Shown: one piece after another, positions 26,392 to 35,590 of the stretch
Layout of the letters: each line of letters opens with the position of its first letter
Position numbering within the stretch: the first letter of the stretch is position 1
Assembly: GCA_945910395.1 (NCBI GenBank)
Contig: CAMDYX010000020.1
Span: 1 to 44,277, forward strand
DNA from: an uncultured Agathobacter sp.
GTDB lineage: Bacteria > Bacillota > Clostridia > Lachnospirales > Lachnospiraceae
DNA: 44,277 nt
Direction of reading: 5' to 3'
Made by a program: the position numbers and the translations under genes
Notes under the pieces: model-generated
What the model was told of the DNA's origin: nothing
The model's database searches: none
Seen by the model: the letters and a program-made list of their open reading frames with translations, nothing else

Positions 26392-26420
26392 ATTATATGA
26401 GATTGACCTTTTCTTGTCAA
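26392..26420 (-). promoter_or_regulatory. Consensus sigma-A promoter of the his operon
   Basis: On the minus strand, TTGACA (26415-26420), exactly 17 bases, and TATAAT (26392-26397). It predicts a leader of about 145 bases before hisZ, which holds repeat copy F. No T-box or His-codon leader peptide was recognised in that leader. Confidence 0.88.
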
Positions 26421-26502
26421 TTATTATTTCTGATATATTGTTATTTCGGATACATTTCATTTAATATATTCCATTTGATATATTTCCACTTCAAATATAC
26501 AT

Positions 26503-27036
26503 CTAGTTTCGTTTGTTCAAATCCAGTTGAAGTGTATTGAGATATGGCACCAGAATACCAGCGGTCTCTTTTAAAAAGAATTCCGGGTCAAGCTCCTCAT
26601 AGCGAAAGCTTTTCCGGCCCCCCTCTATACAGCGATTCCAATACTTTAACAATTCTTCAAACCGCAGATAATAGAACTCATTTCTCTTGGTAAAAGAAAT
26701 CAAAATAAAGGCTATTCCCTGCTGTTTTTCAAAATTTTCCATGAACTTTACCTGATGCTCGTGAATATTGGCAAGAGGAAAGGTATCCGTATTACACTCT
26801 TTTGCATCAAAGCATACCGGAATTCCCTGTACGGCGCCAATATAGTCAACGGTACTTTTCTGGTCAAAATAGGCGAGCGTGATATGTCGGGTGGATTTAT
26901 CAATATTGATTGGCGTAATTGGTGTAGGAATCTTTTGTATAAGAGCCAATCCGTTTTCTAAGTATTTTTCATTTGTTCGATTGATCATATCTTCTAGTGT
27001 TGAACCTCGAAGACCACGTGAGTTCCAGGTTGGCAT
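26503..27036 (-). CDS. recU: Holliday junction resolvase RecU
   Basis: A 177-residue structure-specific endonuclease that resolves Holliday junctions in recombination and segregation. The N-terminal WNSRGLRGSTLEDMINRTNE matches RecU. The catalytic PD-(D/E)XK-type core is visible: STVDYIGAVQGIPVCFDAKE (Asp...Asp-x-Lys arrangement), followed by FPLANIHEHQVKFMENF. GGAG lies 8 bp before the start. No ponA (PBP1) neighbour, unlike Bacillus. Confidence 0.92.
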   Translation of the reverse strand: MPTWNSRGLRGSTLEDMINRTNEKYLENGLALIQKIPTPITPINIDKSTRHITLAYFDQKSTVDYIGAVQGIPVCFDAKECNTDTFPLANIHEHQVKFMENFEKQQGIAFILISFTKRNEFYYLRFEELLKYWNRCIEGGRKSFRYEELDPEFFLKETAGILVPYLNTLQLDLNKRN

Positions 27037-27057
27037 AAGTTTTTCTCCAATATCTAT

Positions 27058-28047
27058 CTAATACAAGCAAAATTTCCTACTGATTTTTTGGAAAGCACTT
27101 GGAACTGGTGCTTCATATACTCTTCCATCCGGAAATTCCAAACGGAATGCATGTAAAAGCTGTGCCTTTATGTTGTATTTCTGGCGGAAAGACTGATTTA
27201 TGGAAATATCTCCATATTTAGGATCACCGATGATCGGGTGACCAATTGAGGCTAAATGCGCACGGATCTGATGTGTTTTTCCGGTAATCAGATGAACCTT
27301 TAAAAGTGTTGCACCATTATCATAAACCATAGGTTCATAGGATGTCTCAATAAGTTTTGCTTCCGTTTCTTCCCCGGTTGTTTTTTCCGGCATCTGAAGG
27401 GATACAGTAACCTGATTTGCGGACTTATCCTTAATCAAATATCCTTTTAGATGCTGTCCCTGTTTTACCTCTCCTGCCACAACTGCAAGATAATACTTTT
27501 GAATGGTTCGCTCCTTTAGCATCTTCGAAAGCTCCTGAGTCCCTTTTAAGGACACTCCCATCAAAAGAAGTCCGGTGGTATTCCGGTCTAGCCGATTACA
27601 GACAGAAGGGCGGAATGTGGCAAAATCCTCTCTGGTAAGCTTTCCGGTTTTTATGAGATAGCCAAGAAGATGTTCATTCGCAGAAATATCCTCTGCGTTG
27701 GCTTTCTGAGACAACATATTAAATGGCTTGTTTGCAATCAGAATATCATTATCTTCATATACAATCTCTATTCCACCAAGCGAAAGTGCTGCCAGCTTTT
27801 CAAATTCATCGGATTGTTCGCTTACATTTCCTGCAAACTTCTCAAAGGTCTCATCGGAAAAGAAAATAGACACTTTATCACCGGCATGCAGTATTTCATT
27901 TCCGGTTGCTTTTTTTCCGTTGATGCAAATATTCTTTTTTCGAATCATTTTATAAAGAAAACTTGTGGTGGCATTTGGAAGTAATTTCTTTAAATACTTG
28001 TCAAAGCGCTGGTTCTCTTCATTCTTTTTTATTATTAATTCTTTCAT
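27058..28047 (-). CDS. RluA-family pseudouridine synthase (RluC/RluB-like)
   Basis: A 329-residue RNA pseudouridine synthase. The S4 domain is at about 14-75 (QRFDKYLKKLLPNATTSFLY). The catalytic domain starts near 95 (IVYEDNDILIANKPFNMLSQ), with the catalytic Asp in CNRLDRNTTGLLL. The C-terminal ITGKTHQIRAHLASIGHPI is intact. It is a paralogue of the rluD product at 2249-3172 and resembles RluC in the NRLDRNT form. It starts 8 bp after the ygiQ-type gene; recU follows 21 bp later. Confidence 0.88.
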   Translation of the reverse strand: MKELIIKKNEENQRFDKYLKKLLPNATTSFLYKMIRKKNICINGKKATGNEILHAGDKVSIFFSDETFEKFAGNVSEQSDEFEKLAALSLGGIEIVYEDNDILIANKPFNMLSQKANAEDISANEHLLGYLIKTGKLTREDFATFRPSVCNRLDRNTTGLLLMGVSLKGTQELSKMLKERTIQKYYLAVVAGEVKQGQHLKGYLIKDKSANQVTVSLQMPEKTTGEETEAKLIETSYEPMVYDNGATLLKVHLITGKTHQIRAHLASIGHPIIGDPKYGDISINQSFRQKYNIKAQLLHAFRLEFPDGRVYEAPVPSAFQKISRKFCLY

Positions 28048-28055
28048 ACTGTACC

Positions 28056-29975
28056 TTACTTCTTTTTATGTACATTTCGAATCGTCTTTTTCTTTTGAGG
28101 CTTATCCTTTTGCACCCTTCCCTTGGATTGTTTTGCATTGCTATTTTTCTGTCGATCGTCTTTGGAAGAATTTGCCCCAAATCTTCTTGGACGAATCAGA
28201 CATTTTGCATCAAATCCAATCAAATCCTCACGATGCGCCTTGGTGAGTGCTTCATAAACAAGATCATAATTCTTTGGATTTTTATATTGAATCAGAGCAC
28301 GCTGCATAGCCTTCTCATGAGGATTTGTTGCAACATAAACCGGTTCTAGGGTTCTTGGGTCAAGTCCGGTATAGTACATGCAGGTAGAAATTGTGGAAGG
28401 TGTCGGGTAAAAATCCTGCACCTGCTCCGGAGACAATTTGTGGTCACGAAGATATTCTGCAAGCTCTATCGCCTCTTTTAAAGTAGATCCCGGATGGGAA
28501 GACATCAGATAAGGAACCAGATACTGCTCTTTTCCGATTTTCTTATTCATATCATAGTAAGCCTTCACAAAACGGTTATATACTTCTACATTTGGCTTAC
28601 CAAGCTTCTCCAATACCGCATTCGAAATATGCTCCGGTGCAACCTTTAATTGTCCGCTTACATGATGCTCACAAAGCTCTCGCAAAAATGTCTGATCCTT
28701 ATCATAAATCAAATAGTCAAAACGAATTCCGGAACGCACGAAGACCTTTTTTACCTTTGGTAATTCGCGAAGCTTGCGAAGAAGCGCTACATAATCACTA
28801 TGATCTACTTCTAAGTTCTTACACGGCTGAGGAAACAGACATTGTTTATTCGGGCAGACACCCTTTGTAAGCTGTTTTGAGCAGGCCGGCGCGCGGAAGT
28901 TTGCAGTTGGTCCTCCAACATCATGAATGTATCCTTTAAACTCTGGGTCCGCTGTAATCTTTTTTGCTTCTTCTATTATGGATTCGTGACTTCTGGTCTG
29001 TATAATTCTTCCCTGATGAAAGGTAAGGGCACAAAAATTACAACCACCATAGCAACCACGATTACTGATTAAGGAAAATTTGACTTCTTTTATTGCAGGG
29101 ACCCCACCAGCCTCTTCATAGGAGGGATGGTAGGTTCTCATATATGGAAGTGCATATACGGCATCCATTTCTTCCTGACTTAATGGCTTTTGAGGCGGAT
29201 TCTGCACCACATAGGTATGCTCGTAGGGTTCACAAAGACGTTTTGCGGTAAATGCATCGGTATTTACATATTGTTTATAGAAACTCTGGGCAAATACCTT
29301 TTTATCTTCCTTTATTTCATCGTAGGAAGGCAAAAAAAGAGCATCATAGATCAAATCTTTGTTCTTGGTCTTAAATACCGTTCCATCAATAAATGTGATA
29401 TCTTTTACAGCAATTCCGGAATTAAGTGCATCAGCAATCTCAACTATGCTTCGCTCTCCCATTCCATAGGAAATCAAGTCTGCGCCGGAATCCAGTAAAA
29501 TAGACCGCTTTACCTTGTTTGACCAGTAATCATAATGTGCAAGTCTTCGTAAGCTTGCTTCAATTCCACCAATAATAATCGGAATATCCTTATAAGTATG
29601 ACGAATTAAATTCGTATACACAACCGTTGCGTAATCCGGTCTTTTTCCCATCACGCCTCCGGGAGTAAAGGAATCCGTCTCCCGACGTTTTTTCGATACG
29701 GAATAATGGTTAACCATAGAATCCATATTTCCGCCGGATACAAGAAATGCCAGGCGTGGAACACCAAGAATGGAAATGGATGCATCATCCTTCCAATCCG
29801 GCTGTGCAATAATTCCCACCGAATAGCCATGAGCCTCCAGGATTCTGGAAATGATTGCATGACCAAAGGATGGATGGTCCACATACGCATCTCCACATAC
29901 ATAGACAAAATCCAATTGTTCGATTCCGCGGTCAATCATATCTTGTTTTGAAATAGGTAAAAATCCTTCGTTCAT
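28056..29975 (-). CDS. YgiQ-family radical SAM protein
   Basis: A 639-residue radical SAM protein of unknown substrate. The N-terminal [20 protein letters not shown] and [20 protein letters not shown] are family signatures. The cluster motif CX3CX2C is in [21 protein letters not shown] second cysteine group, [20 protein letters not shown], is typical of YgiQ. The C-terminal tail (about 610-639) is very basic and lysine-rich. The start is the ATG at 29975 with GGAG six bases upstream; an adjacent TTG is less likely. Confidence 0.9.
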   Translation of the reverse strand: MNEGFLPISKQDMIDRGIEQLDFVYVCGDAYVDHPSFGHAIISRILEAHGYSVGIIAQPDWKDDASISILGVPRLAFLVSGGNMDSMVNHYSVSKKRRETDSFTPGGVMGKRPDYATVVYTNLIRHTYKDIPIIIGGIEASLRRLAHYDYWSNKVKRSILLDSGADLISYGMGERSIVEIADALNSGIAVKDITFIDGTVFKTKNKDLIYDALFLPSYDEIKEDKKVFAQSFYKQYVNTDAFTAKRLCEPYEHTYVVQNPPQKPLSQEEMDAVYALPYMRTYHPSYEEAGGVPAIKEVKFSLISNRGCYGGCNFCALTFHQGRIIQTRSHESIIEEAKKITADPEFKGYIHDVGGPTANFRAPACSKQLTKGVCPNKQCLFPQPCKNLEVDHSDYVALLRKLRELPKVKKVFVRSGIRFDYLIYDKDQTFLRELCEHHVSGQLKVAPEHISNAVLEKLGKPNVEVYNRFVKAYYDMNKKIGKEQYLVPYLMSSHPGSTLKEAIELAEYLRDHKLSPEQVQDFYPTPSTISTCMYYTGLDPRTLEPVYVATNPHEKAMQRALIQYKNPKNYDLVYEALTKAHREDLIGFDAKCLIRPRRFGANSSKDDRQKNSNAKQSKGRVQKDKPQKKKTIRNVHKKK

Positions 29976-30014
29976 TCGTTTCTCCAATATATATCAATAC
30001 TACATTTTTCCCGG

Positions 30015-30737
30015 CTAACGTCCGGCATACAACCTCTCGACTTCTTCCGGTGTAAGCTTCCTGTATTCTCCGGGTTCAAGGCCGTCTAAAGTCAGGGTAT
30101 CAATGGAAAGCCGTTTTAAGTCGATGACCTTACAGCCAACGGCGTAAAACATACGCTTTACCTGATGGTAGCGCCCTTCCGAAATAGTAAGTTTTGCATA
30201 AAATTCATGTGTACCATCTTCTGACACGACATCCGGCAAAATTTCAAGCTCTGCTGGAAGCGTCGGCTCATCGTCTCCGATGTCGATTCCTTTTTGAAAT
30301 ACTTCCACACTATCGGTTGGAACCGGTGCATCCAGCTTTGCTTCATAGGTCTTATTTACATGATGGGACGGACTTAAAATATGATGCGTAAAAGCGCCAT
30401 CGTTTGTAAGAAGAAGCAACCCTTCGGTATCCTGATCAAGCCTGCCAACCGGTGTAAGAAAACGAAGCTCCTCCGGAAGCTCGTCCATAACCGTCTTGTG
30501 GGTAGCATCTGTTACCGCAGTAACATAGCCAGCCTCTTTGTACAAAAGATAGTAGGAAAATTCCTCATATACTAACTGTTTACCTTTAAAACAAACAATG
30601 TCGCACTTTTCATCCACTTTATCTTCCGGGCGTTTTGCCAAAACATCATTTACGGTTACAAGCCCCTGTTTAATATATTTTTTTACCTCAGACCTTGTGC
30701 CAACCTGACAGGCACATAAAAATTTATCTAATCTCAT
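30015..30737 (-). CDS. rsuA: RsuA-family 16S rRNA pseudouridine synthase
   Basis: A 240-residue enzyme expected to form pseudouridine 516 of 16S rRNA. The S4 domain is at residues 1-60 (MRLDKFLCACQVGTRSEVKK). The catalytic motif is PVGRLDQDTEGLLLLTND. The C-terminal EGRYHQVKRMFYAVGCKVIDLKR segment is typical. The ATG at 30737 is preferred, with AAGGA nearby; an in-frame ATG at 30755 overlaps the upstream lipoprotein stop. Confidence 0.9.
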   Translation of the reverse strand: MRLDKFLCACQVGTRSEVKKYIKQGLVTVNDVLAKRPEDKVDEKCDIVCFKGKQLVYEEFSYYLLYKEAGYVTAVTDATHKTVMDELPEELRFLTPVGRLDQDTEGLLLLTNDGAFTHHILSPSHHVNKTYEAKLDAPVPTDSVEVFQKGIDIGDDEPTLPAELEILPDVVSEDGTHEFYAKLTISEGRYHQVKRMFYAVGCKVIDLKRLSIDTLTLDGLEPGEYRKLTPEEVERLYAGR

Positions 30738-30744
30738 TTTTTCC

Positions 30745-31755
30745 TTAATCTTCATTATATATGATATCTACTGTATCAGATTCTACACCCCAAACAAGAT
30801 GTACCCCAGCATCATAATAAAACGATACCATCTGCCCCTGTCTCATTGCAATATATTCTTCCATTTCAATGGGTTTTTCAAATAAATCCAGATTTTTAAC
30901 TATATCCCAATTTTCATACATAATTTTTAAATCGTTTGTATCGAAATCGGTTTGACCAGCGTTATTCATATATTTACATACTTCTTCATAAACATGTATT
31001 ACAGCGCTGGTTATCTCTTCATCAGTAGCAGAATCTATCGAAAATTCTTGTGAACTATTTTTATCCGGATTCTTCATATTTTTTTCTTGACTATCATTCA
31101 CATTCTCTGTTTCTGACATAAAGGAATGGAGTACATCATGATACTCTGGATCAGAAATATATACCACATCATTCACATATTTATCTAAATAGCTGGTATT
31201 TCCTACATTAGCAACATGAATAGCAAGATAACCTCCATCAATACGCCATAAATATAGAGAATAGTTTGTATCTACTTTAATATCATAGGGCGTAGTATCT
31301 GCATCCAAACCATTTAATACATCTTTCACTTGAATCCCTTCTCCTACGCATTCAGTAGCTGAAATTACATAGACTAATATTTCATCGTTTGATACCCCGA
31401 TAATGTACCTTTGATTGTTGTCCATATAATAATCTATCGTATCATCATCTTTTAAATAATAGCTTGCAGTTATTCCAGTTTGGTCTATAGATACCAATGT
31501 GTCACTGGTGCTTTTCATATAGTCAGTAGCGTTTATACCCAGTTTAGCATTTGTGAAAGAAATATAAGGTAGCTTTTCCTCCAATACAGTTTCTAAGTCG
31601 TTACTGTTCTCGTCTTGCGTTTCTTGTATTTCTGCTATACTTGATGGCACTTCTTTTTCTACAACTTCAGCTTCATTTTTGACCATCTCTTTACTACCAC
31701 ATGAGGTCAGACATATACATCCGATTGCCAGTAAATAAAATAGCACTTTTTTCAT
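30745..31755 (-). CDS. Lipoprotein of unknown function
   Basis: A 336-residue secreted lipoprotein. The signal peptide ends in the lipobox LTSC (Cys19), then an acidic, Glu-rich stretch to about residue 60. The rest divides into two soluble parts, one at about 65-190 with beta-rich sequence (YYLKDDDTIDYYMDNNQRYI) and one at about 225-336, joined by a Ser/Asn/Lys-rich linker. No known domain was recognised. It follows the alpha/beta hydrolase gene by 15 bp. Base composition is more AT-rich than the core genes. Processing by LspA is expected. Confidence 0.75.
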   Translation of the reverse strand: MKKVLFYLLAIGCICLTSCGSKEMVKNEAEVVEKEVPSSIAEIQETQDENSNDLETVLEEKLPYISFTNAKLGINATDYMKSTSDTLVSIDQTGITASYYLKDDDTIDYYMDNNQRYIIGVSNDEILVYVISATECVGEGIQVKDVLNGLDADTTPYDIKVDTNYSLYLWRIDGGYLAIHVANVGNTSYLDKYVNDVVYISDPEYHDVLHSFMSETENVNDSQEKNMKNPDKNSSQEFSIDSATDEEITSAVIHVYEEVCKYMNNAGQTDFDTNDLKIMYENWDIVKNLDLFEKPIEMEEYIAMRQGQMVSFYYDAGVHLVWGVESDTVDIIYNED

Positions 31756-31770
31756 AAATATTTCTCCAAA

Positions 31771-32700
31771 TTAGTTGATAAAATCTCGAATCTCTTTGCT
31801 TATCGTTTCATATTGATAATCATGTACATAATGAGGACAATCTAACTCAATATATTTTGCATGTTCCAAATGTGAAATATATTCTTTTGGAATACTTCTC
31901 CAGGTTTCCTCATCAAAGCCTGTACCGCCAGAACCATTAGAAATAAACAATAACATAGGCACCTGAGGAATTCCATTTTCTTTCACAACATTTGCATTCT
32001 CTTTTACAGTCATTGCTTCATTAATCATTGTCACTGTTGCCGTTCTACTATAAAAAACTGATCTGTAAATTTCTTTTTCATAATCGGATAAAGTTCCATA
32101 TTTTATGGCATCACTTTCCGCAAGACTGGGAATCCATCTGGTAATTCCCAATGCAGCTCCATATTGTCCTAATTTTAATATTGGAAGGCTTATCTTCATT
32201 TCATCATAATACTCTGGGACAGCCATATCTAAACCAATGATTGCTTCTATCTCATCAGGATACTTCTGTGCCCAATACAAAGCCTCTATTCCTGACATGG
32301 AATGTGGGCAAAGAATATATGGTCCCTTTATGCCAGCCTTATCGAGTGCCATCCTTGTTTCGCTTAAAATTGTTTCTATATCTCTGTTTTCATCTACAAC
32401 ATCACTAAAACCATAACCAAATTTTTCTACCACCACAATTCGATAATCGTCACTTAACAACGAATATAACGATTTAAAATCCAATATCGGAGAGCAAGTA
32501 CCACCACCTGACATAAACACAAGAGTCTTTTTACCTTTACCCTCAATATAAATACTCATATTGTGACCATTTACTTCTACCGTCTCCCCTAATGGCATAA
32601 GGAAATTCTTTTCTTTTGAAGAACAAATTATGTTGCGAATAAATGAAACCACCAGGAACAATATTATGATTGCTAAAATAATCAATAAAACTTTTATCAT
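31771..32700 (-). CDS. Membrane-anchored alpha/beta hydrolase
   Basis: A 309-residue alpha/beta-hydrolase-fold protein. An N-terminal hydrophobic segment (about 3-24) suggests a membrane anchor with the domain outside. The oxyanion region is FMSGGGTCSP. The nucleophile elbow is CPHSMSG, a variant of GxSxG in which the first Gly is Pro-preceded Cys. An acid residue and the His in CPHYVHDY near the C-terminus complete a plausible triad. Substrate unknown. It is probably co-transcribed with the lipoprotein gene. Confidence 0.82.
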   Translation of the reverse strand: MIKVLLIILAIIILFLVVSFIRNIICSSKEKNFLMPLGETVEVNGHNMSIYIEGKGKKTLVFMSGGGTCSPILDFKSLYSLLSDDYRIVVVEKFGYGFSDVVDENRDIETILSETRMALDKAGIKGPYILCPHSMSGIEALYWAQKYPDEIEAIIGLDMAVPEYYDEMKISLPILKLGQYGAALGITRWIPSLAESDAIKYGTLSDYEKEIYRSVFYSRTATVTMINEAMTVKENANVVKENGIPQVPMLLFISNGSGGTGFDEETWRSIPKEYISHLEHAKYIELDCPHYVHDYQYETISKEIRDFIN

Positions 32701-32705
32701 TTTGT

Positions 32706-32939
32706 TTAATATCCTTTTCCATTTGGAGTACTAATTTCTTTTAGTTTCGTATCCGGAATTGTTATAAAACCGGTAATATTCGATTGCATATTTGCATCTA
32801 TCCCTTGTGTTTGTCCTGTATATAAATACTCACATGCATGAAATACTTCTCCCTGGGTAAAAGTGATTCTGGCTATGGATTGTAATATTCCACAAATACA
32901 TCTTATTTCGGATTCTCCTCTACAATTTTTCCTAAACAA
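32706..32939 (-). pseudogene. Suppressor-of-fused-like (SUFU) domain fragment
   Basis: A 77-codon frame from a TTG with no ATG. The stretch LQSIARITFTQGEVFHACEY, GQTQGIDANMQSNITGFITI and KEISTPNGK resembles the middle of bacterial SUFU-domain proteins (function unclear, often linked to toxin-immunity loci). Both ends of the domain are missing, the frame stopping right after the TPNGK motif where FLQ and further strands are expected. It overlaps the HD-gene stop by 8 bp. The family call rests on recalled motif similarity. Confidence 0.4.
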
Positions 32940-33537
32940 GATTTACGGATGAATTTTCTAAGACATTAGGTAATAGTGTATAAATATTACAACCACACAA
33001 TTCATCAAAATGTTTTTTTGTATTCATAAAAGCTTTCCATTTATCTATTGTAAAATCTGGTAACCCATGCCTCAATGCAACGTCTACTAATCGTTTTTCC
33101 ATGATACATGCTTCATTTGGTAATGAGATAGCATCACATAATTGAATTAGAATATCATAATTATCATACTCACTATTTTTAAGAAATGCTGCCAGAAACT
33201 CTTTCTGTTCTGAAGAACAATCATACTTGCCAAAAAAGGGGTTTATATCTTTTATAGGGAAAGAATGAGTCAAGCAAATTCGTGCAATTTCTTCTTGCTT
33301 TATACTCATCATATAATCATATCCATCAAATATATGTAGAATTCCCTTAATTCCAGCTCTACGTCCGATATCATGCATTAACCCCATAACATATGCTTTA
33401 TCGCAATCCATGCCTTCTACTTTTTCAACAATTAATCTTGCATTTTTTGCAACCGATATGCTGTGCTGTTCCCATGGTCCAGGTGTTAATTGTGCTGCAA
33501 TTTATAGTTCTTTATCTGCTTCTGATGGTGTAAGCAT
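32932..33537 (-). pseudogene. HD-domain phosphohydrolase gene with in-frame stop
   Basis: A frame of 201 codons starts at the ATG at 33537 with a strong GAGGAGGG site and begins MLTPSEADKEL. Codon 12 is TAA (33502-33504); the frame then continues without further stops: IAAQLTPGPWEQHSISVAKN, and the HD motif GLMHDIGRRAG. Without the stop it is a normal HD-superfamily hydrolase. Translation could resume only from the ATG at 33411, which would lose the first conserved His (EQHS). It looks like a recent single-codon inactivation. Confidence 0.75.
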
Positions 33538-33602
33538 TTTAACCCTCCTCTTCGGTGTAGGCAGCTATTACGATTTACCTCTAAATCCTTTAATTTTTTA
33601 TT

Positions 33603-33840
33603 TGTTATATGTAATTTCTAGCTTGGATAAGCTCATTGAAAAAGGTCGCTTACATATAAGCTCTTTGTTTTCTCTCTGCTTATATGTATTTTTCGACTCA
33701 AATGCATCTCTTGGGAGAGGACGATTACATATAAGCGTGCTGATTTCTCGTCTTTTATATGTAATTCCAAGCTAAAACACATTTCGCAACAGTCAATGGC
33801 TACATATAAATATCCTTATTTCTCCACGTTTATATGTAAA
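33603..33840. repeat. Array of hairpins with 75-bp period
   Basis: Three units each carry an arm like TTACATATAAGC and, about 17-19 bases later, a complementary arm like GCTTATATGTAA: 33650-33688, 33725-33764 and 33801-33839. A half unit with only the right arm precedes them (about 33605-33615). The spacing is 75-76 bp. Sequence between hairpins is weakly conserved (for example TATATGTAATT followed by AAGCT). It fills most of the 394-bp gap between the HD gene and the RhuM fragment; no gene was seen there. Confidence 0.75.
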
Positions 33841-33932
33841 TCCCCGATTCAACACTTCTCTTTTCCTCTGCTATAAATTTTATCTACAACTTCAAAGATT
33901 ACGAGCATTTTATCCCTAATTCTATTTTTAGT

Positions 33933-34139
33933 TTATAAAATCTCTCTAAGCGAAATAATCATATCCAAATTGTAGTAAGTCACATTATAGTTTTTGCCAT
34001 CGGAAGCAGTTGTTCGGAATTTCCGAACAACTGCTTCTTCATCCAACTCACCTTTTTCAAAAATATGCTTAATATGGTCACTTACATTAGCTTTGCTAGA
34101 CTGATACAATTCCACCAGTTGTTGTTGTGTAAGCCATAC
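33933..34139 (-). pseudogene. RhuM-family protein fragment
   Basis: Coding sequence for WLTQQQLVELYQSSKANVSD, HIKHIFEKGELDEEAVVRKF and TYYNLDMIISL matches the N-terminal region of virulence RhuM (Fic/toxin-associated) proteins. The rest of the protein (SLGYRVKS and some 200 more residues) is absent. There is no normal start: the homology runs back to the stop codon of the upstream phosphotransferase-like gene, in the same reading frame. A GTG at 34115 could start only a 60-residue piece. Confidence 0.7.
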
Positions 34140-35156
34140 CTAGATAATCTTCGGTAATCGAGAGTCCAATGTAGCTTTGATGAGCTGCTCATTACTATGT
34201 ATATACTGAATCCTGTTGATTGTATTTTCTACCTCAGAAATGCCCATCATTTTTTCAGTATCATCCATACACTCACCGAGTGCTCTCCTGATATTATATT
34301 CCAGCCATTCAACCCAGGTATATGCCAAACCGAAAAACTCACTATATGCCCGAAAGCAATTGTCATAGGCTTCCAAATAACCTTCAAAATAAGTAACCAT
34401 TTTCTCTATGTCCAGATCACAGGTGGTAATTCCTGACCATTGAAGCGCAAGTTGAAGTACATGAGATACTGGATTACCATAATCAAGACATTCTAAATCT
34501 ATTACCCATGGGTTCCCATTATCCCACATAATATTCTTAGGGTCCATATCCTCGTCTGACAAACAAAGAATATCCGGTAAAGAAACTCTGGCCTTATTCA
34601 TTTCTTTCTCGACATAGATCAGAAGCTCTTCGTTTTCCAACAAAAGAGAAGCAATTTCGCTCTTCTGTTCTTTTGCTTTCATGGAATATCCATGCCAATC
34701 AATTTTACTGATTTCAGGTTCCTGATGAAACACATTCCTTGGTTCAATCCCATGAATTTTTCCAAGAATATTTCCGGCGATATGACATTGCCGATTTGAA
34801 ATAGTATTCCAATCTGTTATATGTCCTTCTTTCCAATTAAAAATATAGAAAAAATGTCCATCTATACTTTGCATCTTATTCCCATGTATGGTTAAGGCCG
34901 GTACAATTGGAATACCTTCTTTTTCAAGAATACCTTCTATTTTTTCTGCCCGTGCATAGTTGTCATGGGCGTCTTCTCTGCTCATGATTTCCGGATTCAG
35001 ATGCTTGACCGCATATGTCCCGCATTCGGTTACTACTTGATACATTCGATGTAAAAAACCGCCAGATACAGGCTTAACAGGCAAAATAATTGTTCCAAGC
35101 CCACAGATCTGCATGAGCTTATAGAGCAATTCTTCTATCGTTTTTTCCTTATTCAC
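34140..35156 (-). CDS. Phosphotransferase-fold (APH/choline kinase-like) protein
   Basis: A 338-residue kinase-fold protein. The N-lobe has KPVSGGFLHRMYQV (phosphate loop) and TYAVKHLNPEIM (ATP-binding Lys). The catalytic loop is LSDEDMDPKNIMW, where the family His of HxDxxxxN appears as Asp but the catalytic Asp and the Asn are kept. The metal-binding segment is VIDLECLDYGNP. Substrate unknown; related proteins phosphorylate small hydroxylated compounds or aminoglycosides, but resistance cannot be inferred. The C-terminus LPKII is directly followed by the RhuM fragment. Confidence 0.78.
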   Translation of the reverse strand: MNKEKTIEELLYKLMQICGLGTIILPVKPVSGGFLHRMYQVVTECGTYAVKHLNPEIMSREDAHDNYARAEKIEGILEKEGIPIVPALTIHGNKMQSIDGHFFYIFNWKEGHITDWNTISNRQCHIAGNILGKIHGIEPRNVFHQEPEISKIDWHGYSMKAKEQKSEIASLLLENEELLIYVEKEMNKARVSLPDILCLSDEDMDPKNIMWDNGNPWVIDLECLDYGNPVSHVLQLALQWSGITTCDLDIEKMVTYFEGYLEAYDNCFRAYSEFFGLAYTWVEWLEYNIRRALGECMDDTEKMMGISEVENTINRIQYIHSNEQLIKATLDSRLPKII

Positions 35157-35174
35157 TGCTTTATTCCCTCTGAC

Positions 35175-35576
35175 TTAGAATTTTTCAACGACTTCAAATT
35201 CTTCAAAAATCACAGGCATTTCTTCTGAAAACTCATACCCAAGTTCTTTTCCTTCTTCTCTGAAAAAATGCTCATGATTTTTTCTCCAGGACTCAAGAGA
35301 ATCATCTTCTCCCTCAAGCTTTGCTATTTCAAAGGTAATATCCTTATACGGAATGATTCGAACTCTTGTTGTTTTAATCACGCATCCGGGTTTTCCGTCC
35401 CAATAGGTAATGACACTCATATTTCCTTCTTGGGGAATTGCTTTCCCCTCAATCTCATATCCCCATACACTGCTTGCAGTTGCTTTTTTCTGGCCTTTTA
35501 ATACCAAGTCTAATAGGTAATTACAGGCATCTTCCGTCAGCTCAAAATGCCACTTTTCTAAATGCTCGATATCCAT
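35175..35576 (-). CDS. ASCH-domain protein
   Basis: A 133-residue protein of the ASCH family (YqfB/RNA-binding PUA-like fold). Signatures: LVLKGQKKATASSVWGYE near residues 25-42, and KPGCVIKTTRVRIIPYKDI. The C-terminal WRKNHEHFFREEGKELG is typical. Members are proposed to bind RNA or hydrolyse modified nucleosides; no substrate is evident. GGGAGAAGG lies just upstream of the start. Confidence 0.87.
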   Translation of the reverse strand: MDIEHLEKWHFELTEDACNYLLDLVLKGQKKATASSVWGYEIEGKAIPQEGNMSVITYWDGKPGCVIKTTRVRIIPYKDITFEIAKLEGEDDSLESWRKNHEHFFREEGKELGYEFSEEMPVIFEEFEVVEKF

Positions 35577-35590
35577 TTTCCTTCTCCCAA

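Noticed and set aside
33410-33775. 121-codon frame on the plus strand
   Set aside because: It covers the hairpin array and the antisense of the HD gene. Its LHIS and LYV repeats arise from the DNA repeats, and it has no convincing start or family.
33603-33840. CRISPR array
   Set aside because: The 75-bp units have palindromic arms of 10-12 bp with variable loops and spacers. There are no identical direct repeats of 24-40 bp and no cas genes in the window.
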